The notes beneath the pieces are model-generated. The model saw nothing but the letters and a program-made list of their open reading frames with translations, had not been told where the DNA came from and made no database searches. From Opitutaceae bacterium (GTDB lineage Bacteria; Verrucomicrobiota; Verrucomicrobiia; Opitutales; Opitutaceae), in contig JAUYAK010000091.1 of assembly GCA_030693515.1 (NCBI GenBank), positions 1 through 64,000 on the forward strand: DNA of 64,000 bases, written 5' to 3'. Position numbers and translations under genes: made by a program. Positions 52,623 to 62,024 of this stretch are shown piece by piece. Numbering within the stretch: position 1 is the first letter of the stretch; each line of letters opens with the position of its first letter.

Positions 52623-55600
52623 TCAAAGACCGAGCTTTACCGAGAGGTTGAAGCTCCGCGGCGCGCGCAGGAAGAGGGAGGTGGGCGTCGTCGGCGCGGG
52701 CAACGGCGTGCCGGGCGCCACCGTGATGGTGTTGTAGCGGCGCACAAACGGCCCGCTCTTATCGAGCAGGTTGGTCACGTTGAGTTGCACCGTGAATTTG
52801 CCCCGGCGATTCAACCACGGTGCGCGGGTGCTGTAGCGGAGCATCGCGCTCCAATCGGTGGTGCTGACGCCGTAGATGGGGATTTCCTGCAGGAGGATGC
52901 GCGGCTTGGCCGGATCGATGATCTGGTAGCTGCTCACGACGCTGCCGGATTTGTAGCTCATGCCGAGACCCGAACTCCAGCCCTTGAGCCGGCCGGGGAA
53001 ATCGTAGGAGCCGAAGAAATTGAACCGGTGCTTGGAGCTGCCAAAGGCGTTCGTGTTAAAATCGATGGCCTCCTGGATGTAGGTGTCGAGCAGGGCCAGG
53101 TTCTGATCGATGGTGGTCCCGCCGGCCGTCGTGGTGAGGTTGCCCACGTTCACGGCGGGGTTCTTGGACTTGAGCTCGGCGATGTAGAGGCGGAGTTGGT
53201 CGCGGGCCACGAGGGTGTTCTTGAGCAGGTCTTCCTTGGATGCGTCGGTGTAGGAATAGGTGGCGCGCAGGCGCAGGCCCGTCATCGGGTTGGCGACGAA
53301 GCGCGCCTCGTAGCCCTTGCTGGCCTTGTCCAGCAGATCGGCATCCGACAACCAGACGGGCCGCAGCGCAGGATAGGAGGCCTTCAGCTCATCCAAGGCG
53401 GACTGGCTGCTGGTGTTGAGGAGCTGCGGGGCGCCGAGCGGCGCATTCAGGGTGCTGAAGATCGGTCCCCATGCACCGAAGACCGAATCCGATGTGCGCA
53501 GCTGGATGTTGAGGCGCTCAAAGGCATCGATGGTGGACGTATCGAAGTAGCCGAGGTCGAGGGAGACTTTGTTTTCGAAGAGGTTGAACTTCAGCCCGGC
53601 GTCGAGGCCCTGACCCTTTTGCGTCGGCCCGGTGAGGCCGTCGGGGCCGAAGCGATTGCCTCCGGCTGGGCTGAAGCTGGTGCTCTTGTTGCCGTAGAGC
53701 GAAATCCAGTCGGTGAGATGGTAGACGGCCCCAAACGTCTTCGTGCCACCGGTCGCGACGGTCTGGCTGACCGTGCTGTTGCCGTCGATGATGGGGTAGC
53801 CGTTCGAGTTTTCATAGCCGGGGGGCTTCACGAGGCGGGACAGGTATTGATAGCTCGTCTGCTCGTCGTAGCGGTAGCCAAACGTCGTCACGAGGCGGCG
53901 CTTGAAAAAGAAACTCTGCACCGCGCCGAGCGCCGACCGGTTCCGGAAGTTCTGGCGGGTCGAATCAATCGGCACCCAGCCGGTCGTGAGCAGCCCGCGG
54001 GTGGGGTGTTGCCACGTGAGATTCTGGGAATTGATCCAGTCCGCGGAATGGTAGGTGCCGCTGTCGCCGGGGGTGACATAATTGCGACGGATGACGGCGT
54101 TGTTGACGTTCGAAACGGTGTTGTTGAACGGGGCCCCGAGCCACTGCTCGTCGTATTGCTGCGCCTCGCCCTCGGAGGTCGAATAGGAAAGATTGCTGAC
54201 GAGATTGTGCGCACCCCACCATCGCCGGCCATCGTATTGCCAGGCGAGCGAGGCCTGGATCGTCTCGCGCGTGCTGTCCTGCACCCGGTGGCGCCAGCGG
54301 CCGTCGAAGTAGAGCTGGCCGGCGCGGGGATTGAGGATCTGGCCGGCGGCATTCCGGGTGAAACTCCCGCCGCCGAGGTTCACAAACTGGCCGGCGTTGT
54401 TGATCGTCGCGTTGGGGTCGGCCGTGAGGGCGGAAGCGCCGCCGCCCGTGCCGGGAAACGTCTGGTAGGTGTCGGCGGGCCCGCCTTCGCGGGAGGCCGA
54501 AAGGTTGAAGTAGAGTTTCTCCGCCAGCCGTTGGTCGATGCTCAGCGCGAGGAGCTGCCGATCGATTTGCTTGCGGCCGCCGGGGCCGGAGAAATTCACA
54601 TCGTAGGGCACGAGCGCGTTGTTGGTCACCGGGGTGGTGGTGCCGACGGACACCAGCGCGTTGCGCGCATTGAGCATGTAGGACTGCGCGCCCGTGACGA
54701 AGATCGGGAGATCCGTGGTGGAATTCAGGTTGATGCCGCCAATGCCCGAAGCCGTGTAGGTGTTGAACTGGGCGGTGCGGTTGGCGTTGGTGAGGGTATC
54801 CCAGTCGGCCGGCACCGTGATGGTCCGCGAACCCGCCGCGAGCCACTGGCTGACCTTCTCATTGATCGTCGTGGGCAGGACGACGAGGCCGGTCGTGTGG
54901 TCGAGTTCATACTCGGCGCGAATTTTGGTGGTCTTGCCGACGCGCCACGTGGCGGCGATCTGGACGCCGTCCAGCTCATCGTTGGTGTATTTCCGGTAGC
55001 TGCGCCCGCGGTTGGCGATGCCGTTTACGCGGAGCGCGAGGCGATCGCGAATCAGGACCTGGTTGAGGTCGAGGGTCGCCCGCCGGCCGTTGTTGCTGTT
55101 GTATTGGAATTCGAAGTCGTAGGCGTTGCGGCTTAGCTTCGCCTGCTTGGTGCTGACGTTGGCCACGCCGCCCGCGCTGCCCAGGCCAAAGAGAATCGCA
55201 TTGGGCCCGCTGGAATTATCGATGCGCTCGATGGTGTAGAATTCCGGCCGGAAACTCGTGGCTAGAAAATTACGCGCCAAGCCGCCGCCTTGGCCGCGGG
55301 TGTTGAAATTCAGGCCCTGGTTGGCGCCGGGAAAGGCCGAGGTGATGATGCTCGAACCCGAAAGATCCCCGTAGCTGGTCTCGTAGTTCGTCGAGAAGTT
55401 CAGGGCCTGCTCGAGCGTGGTGGCGCCTACATCGTCGAGAAACTCCTTGGTCAGGACGTCGAGCACGGCGGGCGTGTCCTTGAGGCTCGAGTTGAGGCGG
55501 CTGCCGGCGAGGGTGTTGGCGGCGCGATAGCCGACATCGGCGGTCGAATTCACCGCGAACGGGGAAAGCTGCACCACCGCCTCGTTGGCCTGGGTGCCGT

Positions 55601-56111
55601 TGGAAGCGGGCACCGTCTGGGCGGCGAGATCGGTGGCGGTGAGGCTGGCGAACACGGCCACGAGGCCGGCGGCGAGGGTTTTTTTCATGGGAGTGGGTTG
55701 GGCCGCGGAAGGGCCGGGGGCGCTTCGCGCCTCCTGGCCGGCGGGCAGCGGGAGACGCTGAATCAGCAGCGCCCCGGAAGCGGCGTCGGCGACCACGGTG
55801 AGCGCGGTTTTTGCCAGCATCCGGTCGATCGCCTCGCGCACGGTGAATTCGCCTTTCACGGGATTGGTCTTCACCCCCTGCACGCGCGGCACGACATACA
55901 CGATCTGCTCGCCGCTTTGCTCCGTGTAGGCGCGCAGGGTGGTCGCCGCATCGCCGGCCGGAAGATCAAAGTGGCGCTTGGCGGGAGCGGTCTCGCTGGC
56001 CGGGCGGGCCGCTGGTGCCAGCGCCGCCACGACCAGCAGCACCACCAGCCGTCGCAGCGCGTCAGCGGTGCGGCACATGCGGAGGAGAAAGGGGGTTGTG
56101 GTTTGGGCCAT
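52623..56111 (-). CDS. TonB-dependent receptor with N-terminal STN domain
   Basis: 1162 residues. After a signal peptide (about 1-38), residues 45-118 form an STN domain (FDLPAGDAATTLRAYTEQSG, PVKGEFTVREAIDRML), used to signal to FecR. At about residue 142 a second signal-like sequence begins (MKKTLAAGLVAVFASLTATDLAAQ), then a plug domain (DTPAVLDVLTKEFLDDVGATTLEQAL; NFNTRGQGGGLARNF) and a long beta-barrel ending in LFLRAPRSFNLSVKLGL. It imports a large ligand, probably a glycan, across the outer membrane with TonB. A downstream start at 55688 would make a receptor without STN. It lies behind fecR and upstream of the lyase. Confidence 0.9.
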   Translation of the reverse strand: MAQTTTPFLLRMCRTADALRRLVVLLVVAALAPAARPASETAPAKRHFDLPAGDAATTLRAYTEQSGEQIVYVVPRVQGVKTNPVKGEFTVREAIDRMLAKTALTVVADAASGALLIQRLPLPAGQEARSAPGPSAAQPTPMKKTLAAGLVAVFASLTATDLAAQTVPASNGTQANEAVVQLSPFAVNSTADVGYRAANTLAGSRLNSSLKDTPAVLDVLTKEFLDDVGATTLEQALNFSTNYETSYGDLSGSSIITSAFPGANQGLNFNTRGQGGGLARNFLATSFRPEFYTIERIDNSSGPNAILFGLGSAGGVANVSTKQAKLSRNAYDFEFQYNSNNGRRATLDLNQVLIRDRLALRVNGIANRGRSYRKYTNDELDGVQIAATWRVGKTTKIRAEYELDHTTGLVVLPTTINEKVSQWLAAGSRTITVPADWDTLTNANRTAQFNTYTASGIGGINLNSTTDLPIFVTGAQSYMLNARNALVSVGTTTPVTNNALVPYDVNFSGPGGRKQIDRQLLALSIDQRLAEKLYFNLSASREGGPADTYQTFPGTGGGASALTADPNATINNAGQFVNLGGGSFTRNAAGQILNPRAGQLYFDGRWRHRVQDSTRETIQASLAWQYDGRRWWGAHNLVSNLSYSTSEGEAQQYDEQWLGAPFNNTVSNVNNAVIRRNYVTPGDSGTYHSADWINSQNLTWQHPTRGLLTTGWVPIDSTRQNFRNRSALGAVQSFFFKRRLVTTFGYRYDEQTSYQYLSRLVKPPGYENSNGYPIIDGNSTVSQTVATGGTKTFGAVYHLTDWISLYGNKSTSFSPAGGNRFGPDGLTGPTQKGQGLDAGLKFNLFENKVSLDLGYFDTSTIDAFERLNIQLRTSDSVFGAWGPIFSTLNAPLGAPQLLNTSSQSALDELKASYPALRPVWLSDADLLDKASKGYEARFVANPMTGLRLRATYSYTDASKEDLLKNTLVARDQLRLYIAELKSKNPAVNVGNLTTTAGGTTIDQNLALLDTYIQEAIDFNTNAFGSSKHRFNFFGSYDFPGRLKGWSSGLGMSYKSGSVVSSYQIIDPAKPRILLQEIPIYGVSTTDWSAMLRYSTRAPWLNRRGKFTVQLNVTNLLDKSGPFVRRYNTITVAPGTPLPAPTTPTSLFLRAPRSFNLSVKLGL

Positions 56112-56207
56112 TCATGACCGGCCTTGGGCGGAACCGTCGAAACAGTTTAGGTCGTTCGTTGGTTCAGACGGACGACGCGGCCCCACGGGCTATGCGCCGG
56201 CCGAAAA

Positions 56208-57317
56208 TTATTTAGCCCGGTGCAGCACGATCCGCGTGGCGCCGGCACGCTCGACCGCGACATCGCCCCCCGAGACGAGCAGGCGCACAAAGCCCTCGAC
56301 ATTTTCGGCGCGGAAGCTGCCGCCGATGGGCAGCGCGCGGAGCTCCGCGTCGGCGAGTTCCAGTTGCACCGTGTTGCGGCGGTTGAACTGCGCGACGACT
56401 TCGGCGAGCGGCGTATCGGCAAACACAAGCCGCGCGCCCTGCCACGCGAGGGCCGTGCGGACGGCGGCCGGCGTGACGCGCTCCACCACCGGTGCGGCCG
56501 GGGAGGCCGCCGCGACGACGGCCCGGTGGTTGGCTCCCAGCAACGTAGGGCCGCCGCTTGCCGGTGTGCCGCTTTGCGTGGAAGCGGACGAAGGCGCGGC
56601 GACAAGCGCCGGCCCTGCATTCTCCGTCAGGGCCACCTGCCCTTCGGTGACGAGCACCTCAATCTCACGCACCCCAAGGCGCACATTGAACGCCGTGCCT
56701 ACCGCGCGCACCGCCACCCCGCCCGCCTCGACCACAAACGGTCGCGCCTTGTTTTTCGCGACCGTGAAATGCGCCTCGCCGCGGACGAGGCGCACGCGCC
56801 GTTCGGCCGGGGAAAACCTCACTCCCAGCTCGGTGGCCGAATTGAGTTCCACCACGGAACCATCCTCAAGTGTCACCCGTTCGTAGCCCTCGACGGTTGT
56901 GGCGTAGCGCTGCTCCGTAGGTCCGTCGGCACGCTCTGCACGCAGCGGACCAAACCACCCCACCGCCGCCACCGCCAGGCACGCCGCCACGGCCGTCGCC
57001 GCCGCGATCACAGGAAACGAAATTACCCGGGCGGGACGGGCGCGCCGCGCGCCGAGCAGATCGGGATCGGGATGCCGCACGGCCTCCGGGCGATAATCCC
57101 GCAGCGCGGCCAGGGCCACCCACGCTTTTTCCAGCCGGACCGTCGCGGCTTCGTGCCGCGGATCGGCGGCGCGCCAGCGGGCAAATTCGGCGGTGCGCGC
57201 GGGCGTGAGCCCATCGTCGCGCTCGGCCAGCCACGCCGCGGCGGTGGCTGCGATGGCCTCGGCTTCGGACGGCCGGGTGGAACCGCAGTTGCCCGCGGAA
57301 GAGCCCCGCGGGTTCAC
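56208..57317 (-). CDS. FecR-type anti-sigma factor
   Basis: 369 residues from GTG 57315-57317, which overlaps the sigma stop as GTGA with a purine-rich AGGAAAGGGGG upstream. The cytoplasmic N-terminal domain has the FecR pattern (AAAWLAERDDGLTPARTAEFARWRAADPRHEAA). A single membrane segment follows near 123-145 (VISFPVIAAATAVAACLAVAAVGW). The periplasmic FecR domain contains YATTVEGYERVTLEDGSVVELNSATEL and VRGEAHFTVAKN, and an STN-like fold ends the protein (FADTPLAEVVAQFNRRNTVQLEL). It transmits the receptor's signal to the adjacent sigma factor. Frame extending to 57467 is shadow of the sigma gene. Confidence 0.9.
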   Translation of the reverse strand: MNPRGSSAGNCGSTRPSEAEAIAATAAAWLAERDDGLTPARTAEFARWRAADPRHEAATVRLEKAWVALAALRDYRPEAVRHPDPDLLGARRARPARVISFPVIAAATAVAACLAVAAVGWFGPLRAERADGPTEQRYATTVEGYERVTLEDGSVVELNSATELGVRFSPAERRVRLVRGEAHFTVAKNKARPFVVEAGGVAVRAVGTAFNVRLGVREIEVLVTEGQVALTENAGPALVAAPSSASTQSGTPASGGPTLLGANHRAVVAAASPAAPVVERVTPAAVRTALAWQGARLVFADTPLAEVVAQFNRRNTVQLELADAELRALPIGGSFRAENVEGFVRLLVSGGDVAVERAGATRIVLHRAK

Positions 57318-57862
57318 GGCAGCCCCCTTTCCTCGAAATAGTCGGCGCAGCGCCGCATGCCCTTGGCGAGCTGCGCTTTCACGGTGTGCTCCGAGATCCC
57401 GAGTTCCGCGGCGATCTCCTTGTGTGGGAGCGCATACATCAGGCGGAGGGTGAGCACCTGCCGGCAACGTTCCGGCAATCCGCGCACGGCTTCGGCCAGC
57501 ATGGCCAGTTCCTGCTGTTTGTTGAGTGATTCAGACGCATCGGGCCTGTCTTCTATGACGGACAACTCCGCCAGATCGGCTAAGCCGTCGATGGCGACGA
57601 CCTTGCGGCGGCGGAAAAAATCGAGCGCGGCGTTGCGGGCGGTGGTGAATAGAAACGCCTTCGCATAGCTCACCCGTCCGGCCTCGCGCGCCCGGATGAG
57701 CCGCGCGTAGGACTCCTGCACGAGATCATCCACATCCGGCAGCGAAGGAAACACGTTGCGCAGATAGGAGCGCAGCGAGGATTCGTGCGGCTGCACTTCC
57801 TCGGCGAACCAACGGCCGGTTTCTGATTTCGGGGCGCTCAATGGGGTATCCTCAGCGCACAA
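57314..57862 (-). CDS. ECF RNA polymerase sigma factor
   Basis: 182 residues with both sigma regions: region 2 (SYLRNVFPSLPDVDDLVQESYARLIRA; KAFLFTTARNAALDFFRRRK) and region 4 (LPERCRQVLTLRLMYALPHKEIAAELGISEHTVKAQLAKG). The start is uncertain: the first codon is TTG at 57860-57862 and no ATG lies before region 2. First gene of the operon sigma-fecR-receptor-lyase. As in FecI systems, substrate binding at the receptor would release this factor through FecR to transcribe the uptake genes. Confidence 0.9.
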   Translation of the reverse strand: MCAEDTPLSAPKSETGRWFAEEVQPHESSLRSYLRNVFPSLPDVDDLVQESYARLIRAREAGRVSYAKAFLFTTARNAALDFFRRRKVVAIDGLADLAELSVIEDRPDASESLNKQQELAMLAEAVRGLPERCRQVLTLRLMYALPHKEIAAELGISEHTVKAQLAKGMRRCADYFEERGLP

Positions 57863-57943
57863 CTCGCCGCCGGGCGGCCGCGATGTCGAGCGGGTTTCAC
57901 GGGTCGGAAATTATTTCCGGCCAGCGTAGCCCACTCTTGCGGC

Positions 57944-57967
57944 CCGCCCGTCTTAGCCGGCGGGCGG
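57944..57967. terminator. G/C hairpin downstream of the MFS gene
   Basis: CCGCCCG and CGGGCGG enclose a 10-nt loop, beginning 18 bp beyond the MFS stop on the minus strand. No T-tract; similar in composition and distance to the hairpin after the sulfatase gene, so it may be a recurrent 3'-end element. Confidence 0.4.
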
Positions 57968-57985
57968 GGCCGGGCGCGCTGCGTC

Positions 57986-59374
57986 TTACTCTGGCATCGG
58001 CCGGCCCTTGGTCTCGGGGAGGAAGGGCAGCACGATCAGGCCGAGGAAGTAGATGCTGGCGAGCCAGCATGCGGCATCGCGGAAGGCGGTGAGCTGCGCA
58101 TCGGCCTTGGCCACGGCGTCGGCGGTCGCGGGCAGGGCGGCGAGGGCTTTTTCGCCCAGGGCCTTTTGCAGCGAGCCGAGCGTGATGGGGCCGGTCGCGG
58201 CGATGAAGCGGCCGACGTTGTAGCAGAAGCTCACGCCGGTGCTGCGGAGACGCGTCGGGAAGAGTTCGGGCAGATAAATCGCGAAGCCCGCGAAGATGCC
58301 GAGCTGGCAGAAGCCCATGAGGCCCGTCATCCAGATGTCGGCCTTGGTCTGGAAATTCTTGTAGAAGAATATCGTGACTGCGAAGGCGGCGACGAAGCCG
58401 AAGGCGAAGATGATCTTGCGGCCGTAGATGGCGGCGAGTTTCGAAAACACGATCATGCCGAAGAACGCGCCGATGTTCTGAACGATCAGGTTGGCGGCGG
58501 TCCACCACTGCTTGCCGGCGGTGATCTCGGCGGGCGAGAGGTTCTGCGCGCGCAGGGCCTTCTCGATCGCGGGGCCGATCAGCGCGCCGCTGAAGAAGCC
58601 GACGCCCCACAGGCCGACGACGCCCGCGACGCACAGGAGCATGCCGAGGATGGCGGGCCGGCGCCACTGGGCCTCACCGAAGAGGCTGGCGTAGCTGCCC
58701 ATCGCCTTGCCGCCGACTTCACGGCTGGCCGCCCGCGCCGCGATCCATTTCGCGGGCTCCTTCAGGCGCATCATGATGAAGATGCAGAGGAACGCGGGCG
58801 CGGCGCCGATGAGGAAAAGATATTTCCACGAGACCATCGGGTCCATGCTGGAGAGCGCCATCGCAAAGCCACCGGCGGTCACATTGCCCACAGCCGAGAG
58901 CGCCTGCAGGAGGCCGAGGGCCTTGGGCCGCGCGTGGTCGGGCAGCGAATCCGCGACGAGCGCCACCGCGAGGCCGAACACGCCGCCGACGCCGAGGCCG
59001 GTGATCGCGCGGTAGATCATGAACTGCGTGATATCCTGCGCGAAGGCCGAGAGGCCCGTGCAGAGCGAATAGATGAGCACGGTGAGCGAGAGCGTCTTGG
59101 CGCGGCCGATGCGGTCGCCGACCGAGCCGAAGATGAGGCCGCCCATCGCCCAACCCGCGACGAAGATGCTCTGCGCCCAGCCGCTGAGCTGCTTCAGCTC
59201 CAGCGCATCGGTGCCCGGCGCGGCGAGCGCCTTGACGGCGTTGTCGCGGGCCAGAATGAAGAGCTGCTGATCCAGGCAGTCGAAGAGCCACGCCAACGAG
59301 GCGACGGTAAAGACGAACCAGTGATTGCTCGAGAGCGTGCGATACCAAGGCGGGACGGGGGATTCGGGGGGCAT
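57986..59374 (-). CDS. MFS transporter, sugar-porter-like
   Basis: 462 residues from ATG 59372-59374 (MPPESPVPPWYRTLSSNHWFVF). About twelve membrane segments; the loop 2-3 signature is GSVGDRIGRAKTL and the matching one in the second half is SKLAAIYGRKIIF. The fold-specific PELFPTRLRSTGVSF after segment 10 is typical of sugar and organic-acid porters. The central loop and an extended periplasmic loop (KALRAQNLSPAEITAGKQWW) are as in Verrucomicrobial homologues. It imports a solute, probably a sugar or acid, by proton symport. It lies 55 bp after the oxidoreductase gene on the same strand, so the two are likely a catabolic operon. Confidence 0.88.
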   Translation of the reverse strand: MPPESPVPPWYRTLSSNHWFVFTVASLAWLFDCLDQQLFILARDNAVKALAAPGTDALELKQLSGWAQSIFVAGWAMGGLIFGSVGDRIGRAKTLSLTVLIYSLCTGLSAFAQDITQFMIYRAITGLGVGGVFGLAVALVADSLPDHARPKALGLLQALSAVGNVTAGGFAMALSSMDPMVSWKYLFLIGAAPAFLCIFIMMRLKEPAKWIAARAASREVGGKAMGSYASLFGEAQWRRPAILGMLLCVAGVVGLWGVGFFSGALIGPAIEKALRAQNLSPAEITAGKQWWTAANLIVQNIGAFFGMIVFSKLAAIYGRKIIFAFGFVAAFAVTIFFYKNFQTKADIWMTGLMGFCQLGIFAGFAIYLPELFPTRLRSTGVSFCYNVGRFIAATGPITLGSLQKALGEKALAALPATADAVAKADAQLTAFRDAACWLASIYFLGLIVLPFLPETKGRPMPE

Positions 59375-59429
59375 AGGGTTAGAGCGAAAATGGGAAAGCG
59401 GCCGATGGGAAACGAAATCTCCGCGCGAT

Positions 59430-60488
59430 TCACTGTGGAGCGACCGGCCCGCCGCGCTCGGCGGAGGCATAGAGCGCGCGGATCAGCGCGACGGCCTTGC
59501 GCGCCTCGTGGCCGTCGATGGCGGGCGCGCGTCCCGCGCGCAGCGCATCGATCAGGTCCTGAATCTGGCGCTGGTGGCCGTGGTGCGTGATCGCGTTGGC
59601 TGCGCCGGCGCCGCCGCCCTGCGTGGGATCGGCCTGGGCGCGGCGGATCGCCTCGTCGCCGGGCTGGACGTCGCGGAATTCCCACTGGTCGAGGCGATCA
59701 TCCTCGAGGCGCGCGGAGCCGTGCTCGCCGATGATTTCAAGGCGGCGGCCCCAGCCGGGCCAGCCCGCGGTGGTGGCCTCGATGGAGCCCTGGGCGCCGT
59801 TGGCAAAGCGCAGCGTGGCGCTCGCGGTGTCCTCGGCCTCGATGTGTTCGTAAACGCGGCGGGTCTTCCAGCAGAAGACCTCGGAGGGCATCCCCGCGAA
59901 CCACTGGAGCAGATCGATAGCGTGGATGGCCTGGTTGATGAGCGCGCCGCCGCCGTCGAGGGCGAGCGTGCCTTTCCAACCGGTGTAATACGCGCGCGGG
60001 CGGTGCCATTTCACGTAGGCGCTGGCGAGCACGAGGCGGCCGAAGCGCCCGGTGTCGAGCGCGGCCTTGAGCGCGCGGGCCCCGTCGCCGAAGCGCGCCT
60101 GGAAGATCGGCGCGATGCGCACGCCGGCGACATCGGCGGCGCGGAGCAGCTCGTCGGTCCGCTCGGTGGTGATTTCGATGGGCTTCTCGACGACGAGGTG
60201 CTTGCCGGCGCGGATGGCGGCGAGCGCGGGCTCGAGGTGCGCGCCGCTGGGCGTGGTGATGCAGACGACGTGGATGTCCGGCCGCGCAACGAGGGCGGCG
60301 ACGTCCGTGGTGGCAAAAGGCAGGCTGTGCTTCTCCGCGAAGGCGCGGGCGTTGTCGGCGTTGCGCGTGGCCACGCCGATCAGCTTGCCGCCCGTGGTGG
60401 CCGCGATGGCCTGCGCGTGAAAATCGGCAATCATCCCGACGCCGACGATACCGAAGCCGAGGGTGGAGGGAGCAGACGCAGAAGCCAT
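59430..60488 (-). CDS. Gfo/Idh/MocA family oxidoreductase
   Basis: 352 residues. The N-terminal Rossmann domain shows GFGIVGVGMIADFHAQAI (NAD(P) binding) and the catalytic-loop Lys in HLVVEKPIEI near residue 99. The C-terminal half has the family's substrate domain with GGGALINQAIHAIDLLQWFAG and a candidate His (H188). These enzymes oxidise or reduce hydroxyl groups of sugars and inositols with NAD(P). Start ATG 60486-60488 is directly before the Rossmann strand. First gene of a leftward pair with the MFS transporter; together they suggest uptake and oxidation of a sugar derivative. Confidence 0.9.
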   Translation of the reverse strand: MASASAPSTLGFGIVGVGMIADFHAQAIAATTGGKLIGVATRNADNARAFAEKHSLPFATTDVAALVARPDIHVVCITTPSGAHLEPALAAIRAGKHLVVEKPIEITTERTDELLRAADVAGVRIAPIFQARFGDGARALKAALDTGRFGRLVLASAYVKWHRPRAYYTGWKGTLALDGGGALINQAIHAIDLLQWFAGMPSEVFCWKTRRVYEHIEAEDTASATLRFANGAQGSIEATTAGWPGWGRRLEIIGEHGSARLEDDRLDQWEFRDVQPGDEAIRRAQADPTQGGGAGAANAITHHGHQRQIQDLIDALRAGRAPAIDGHEARKAVALIRALYASAERGGPVAPQ

Positions 60489-60632
60489 GAAGGCCCGCAG
60501 TCGTAGCGGCCCGCGCGGCGGCGGCCATCCGAAATTTGGTCGGCCCGTGCTGTGGGAGCTTTGGCGGGCTCCACCCCGCGTCGGTCGAAGGGCGGTTGAC
60601 GCCCATCATCTTCACCGGCACGAGAGCGGGCC

Positions 60633-61184
60633 ATGTCGTCGCCGTTGCCACCCTGCCCACATCTGCCTGCGCCGCGCGCGGGGCTCGACTGGCGCGCGCT
60701 GCACGCGTTTCGCGCAGCGGATCGGAGCGGAGCGTTCTACCTCGCGTGCTTGGAATACGGGCACGCGCTCTGGCAGCGGGGCTTTGCAGCGCGTGCGCTC
60801 CTCTGCCTCGACCGCGCGCTGGGCGCGGATCTCCGCGGCGACGAAACGGAGTTGCGTGTGCAACCGTTGCCCTATGCGGCGATGGCGTGGCTCATCGCGC
60901 AGACGCCGCCGGGCGTCTTTATCGGCAACCCGCGCGTTCATTTCCAACACTACGCCGACCGCATGAATGAGCCGCGCCGCGACCAACGCCGCTGGCGGGC
61001 GTGGGCCTGTTGGGCACTGGCGCGCGCGGTGCGGCCGGACTTGGCCGGCGATCCGAAGCATCAGGTCGTCGAGCCCACGCTCGCCGCCATCGCCGCGGCG
61101 CTGCTCGCGCACGGGTTGCCCGGCGAGGCGGAGCTGTGGCGCGCGGAGTTGGCCCGGGCAGGGGAGTGGAAAAAATTGGCTTGA
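60633..61184 (+). CDS. Hypothetical protein (183 aa)
   Basis: 183 residues, helical and Ala/Arg/Trp-rich, with RALHAFRAADRSGAFYLACLEYGHALWQRGFAARALLCLDRAL in the first half, a TPR-like pattern, and PPGVFIGNPRVHFQHYADRMNEPR in the middle, which looks conserved. No signal peptide or catalytic motif. I believe similar proteins are common in Opitutales but have no named function. It is divergent from the oxidoreductase gene and ends 2 bp before the bipartite hairpin element. Confidence 0.7.
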   Translation: MSSPLPPCPHLPAPRAGLDWRALHAFRAADRSGAFYLACLEYGHALWQRGFAARALLCLDRALGADLRGDETELRVQPLPYAAMAWLIAQTPPGVFIGNPRVHFQHYADRMNEPRRDQRRWRAWACWALARAVRPDLAGDPKHQVVEPTLAAIAAALLAHGLPGEAELWRAELARAGEWKKLA

Positions 61185-61185
61185 A

Positions 61186-61289
61186 GGTGGGGCCGGCTCT
61201 CCGAGCCGGCCTGCGTATCGGGTTCCGTTTTCACGCCACCGTCCCGGATCGACGGCAAACCCAGGCCCGCTCGGAGAGCGGGCCCCACC
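61186..61289. repeat. BIME-like pair of inverted REP hairpins
   Basis: Arms at 61186-61212 and 61263-61289 are inverted copies matching at 25 of 27 positions. Each arm is itself a perfect hairpin (GGCCGGCTC-TCC-GAGCCGGCC on the left; GGCCCGCTC-GGA-GAGCGGGCC on the right). The two differing bases are compensatory, so both stems are preserved. It lies between two convergent gene ends and may also stop transcription from both sides. Confidence 0.75.
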
Positions 61290-61297
61290 CGCGTGAT

Positions 61298-61903
61298 TCA
61301 CGGCGGGCGGTCCCGGGTGGCGGAGGGCGGACTGCTTGGATGGCTCGTGCAGTAGCGATGCGAGTCGGGGACGGGGAGCGGTCGCTCGAGATCCACATCG
61401 TTGCGGCTGGCGTGGCGGCCCCACGCGAAGAGCTTTTCGAAAAACGGCAGCCAACGGCTGCCCTGGATTTGCGCGAGGAAGTAAACCTCATGCTCCTTTT
61501 CCTTGAGCCCCATCGCGTGGAGGATCGCATCGTGATCGCGGATGCCGAGCGTGTGGAAGCGCTGCATCATCACGAAATACTCGCACACGTTGCCGCTCTC
61601 GAGCTTGCCGGCGAAGAAGTAGGGCATGAACCAGCCGATCACGTGGCAGCTCGCGGAGATGACTTTGCCGATGAACCAATATTGCGCCTCGAAGCGCCGC
61701 GAGACCGGCACGCCGTGGCGGAGCATGATCGCCCGCACATGGCGGCGATGCTCCCACTCGTCGTCCTCGATTTGTTTCACGGCCGCCTTGGCCGCGGGAT
61801 CGCGCAGCGAGGCGGCGTGGCCGATGTAGGCGAAGGCGGCCGCCCGCTCCGCGGAGTAGGCGCGCTGGAGCAGGCGGACGAGAGCCGGGTGGTTGAGTTT
61901 CAC
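61298..61903 (-). CDS. Ferritin-like (COQ7-type) di-iron protein
   Basis: 201 residues from GTG 61901-61903 (VKLNHPALVRLLQRAYSAERAAAFAY); TTG 61990 would add a Pro/Arg-rich extension that looks non-coding. Two helical halves carry ligand motifs: a Glu in the first helix (SAERAAAF), EDDEWEHRRH (E-x2-H) and later GLKEKEHEVYF (E-x2-H), the pattern of COQ7/DMQ hydroxylase and related ferritin-like oxygenases. A hydrophobic segment near 95-120 could associate with the membrane. It may be a demethoxyubiquinone-hydroxylase relative, but the true substrate is uncertain. It converges with the 183-aa gene across the bipartite hairpin. Confidence 0.7.
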   Translation of the reverse strand: MKLNHPALVRLLQRAYSAERAAAFAYIGHAASLRDPAAKAAVKQIEDDEWEHRRHVRAIMLRHGVPVSRRFEAQYWFIGKVISASCHVIGWFMPYFFAGKLESGNVCEYFVMMQRFHTLGIRDHDAILHAMGLKEKEHEVYFLAQIQGSRWLPFFEKLFAWGRHASRNDVDLERPLPVPDSHRYCTSHPSSPPSATRDRPP

Positions 61904-62024
61904 CTTGGCGCTATTTTCCCGGTCGGGCGCGCGGCCGCGAGCGGGAAGCGGCTGTGCGCGGAGGGTATTACGCCGCAGCTTGGCGCCCAAAAGAAAACGG
62001 CGCGACGCGGGATGGGCGGCAGGC

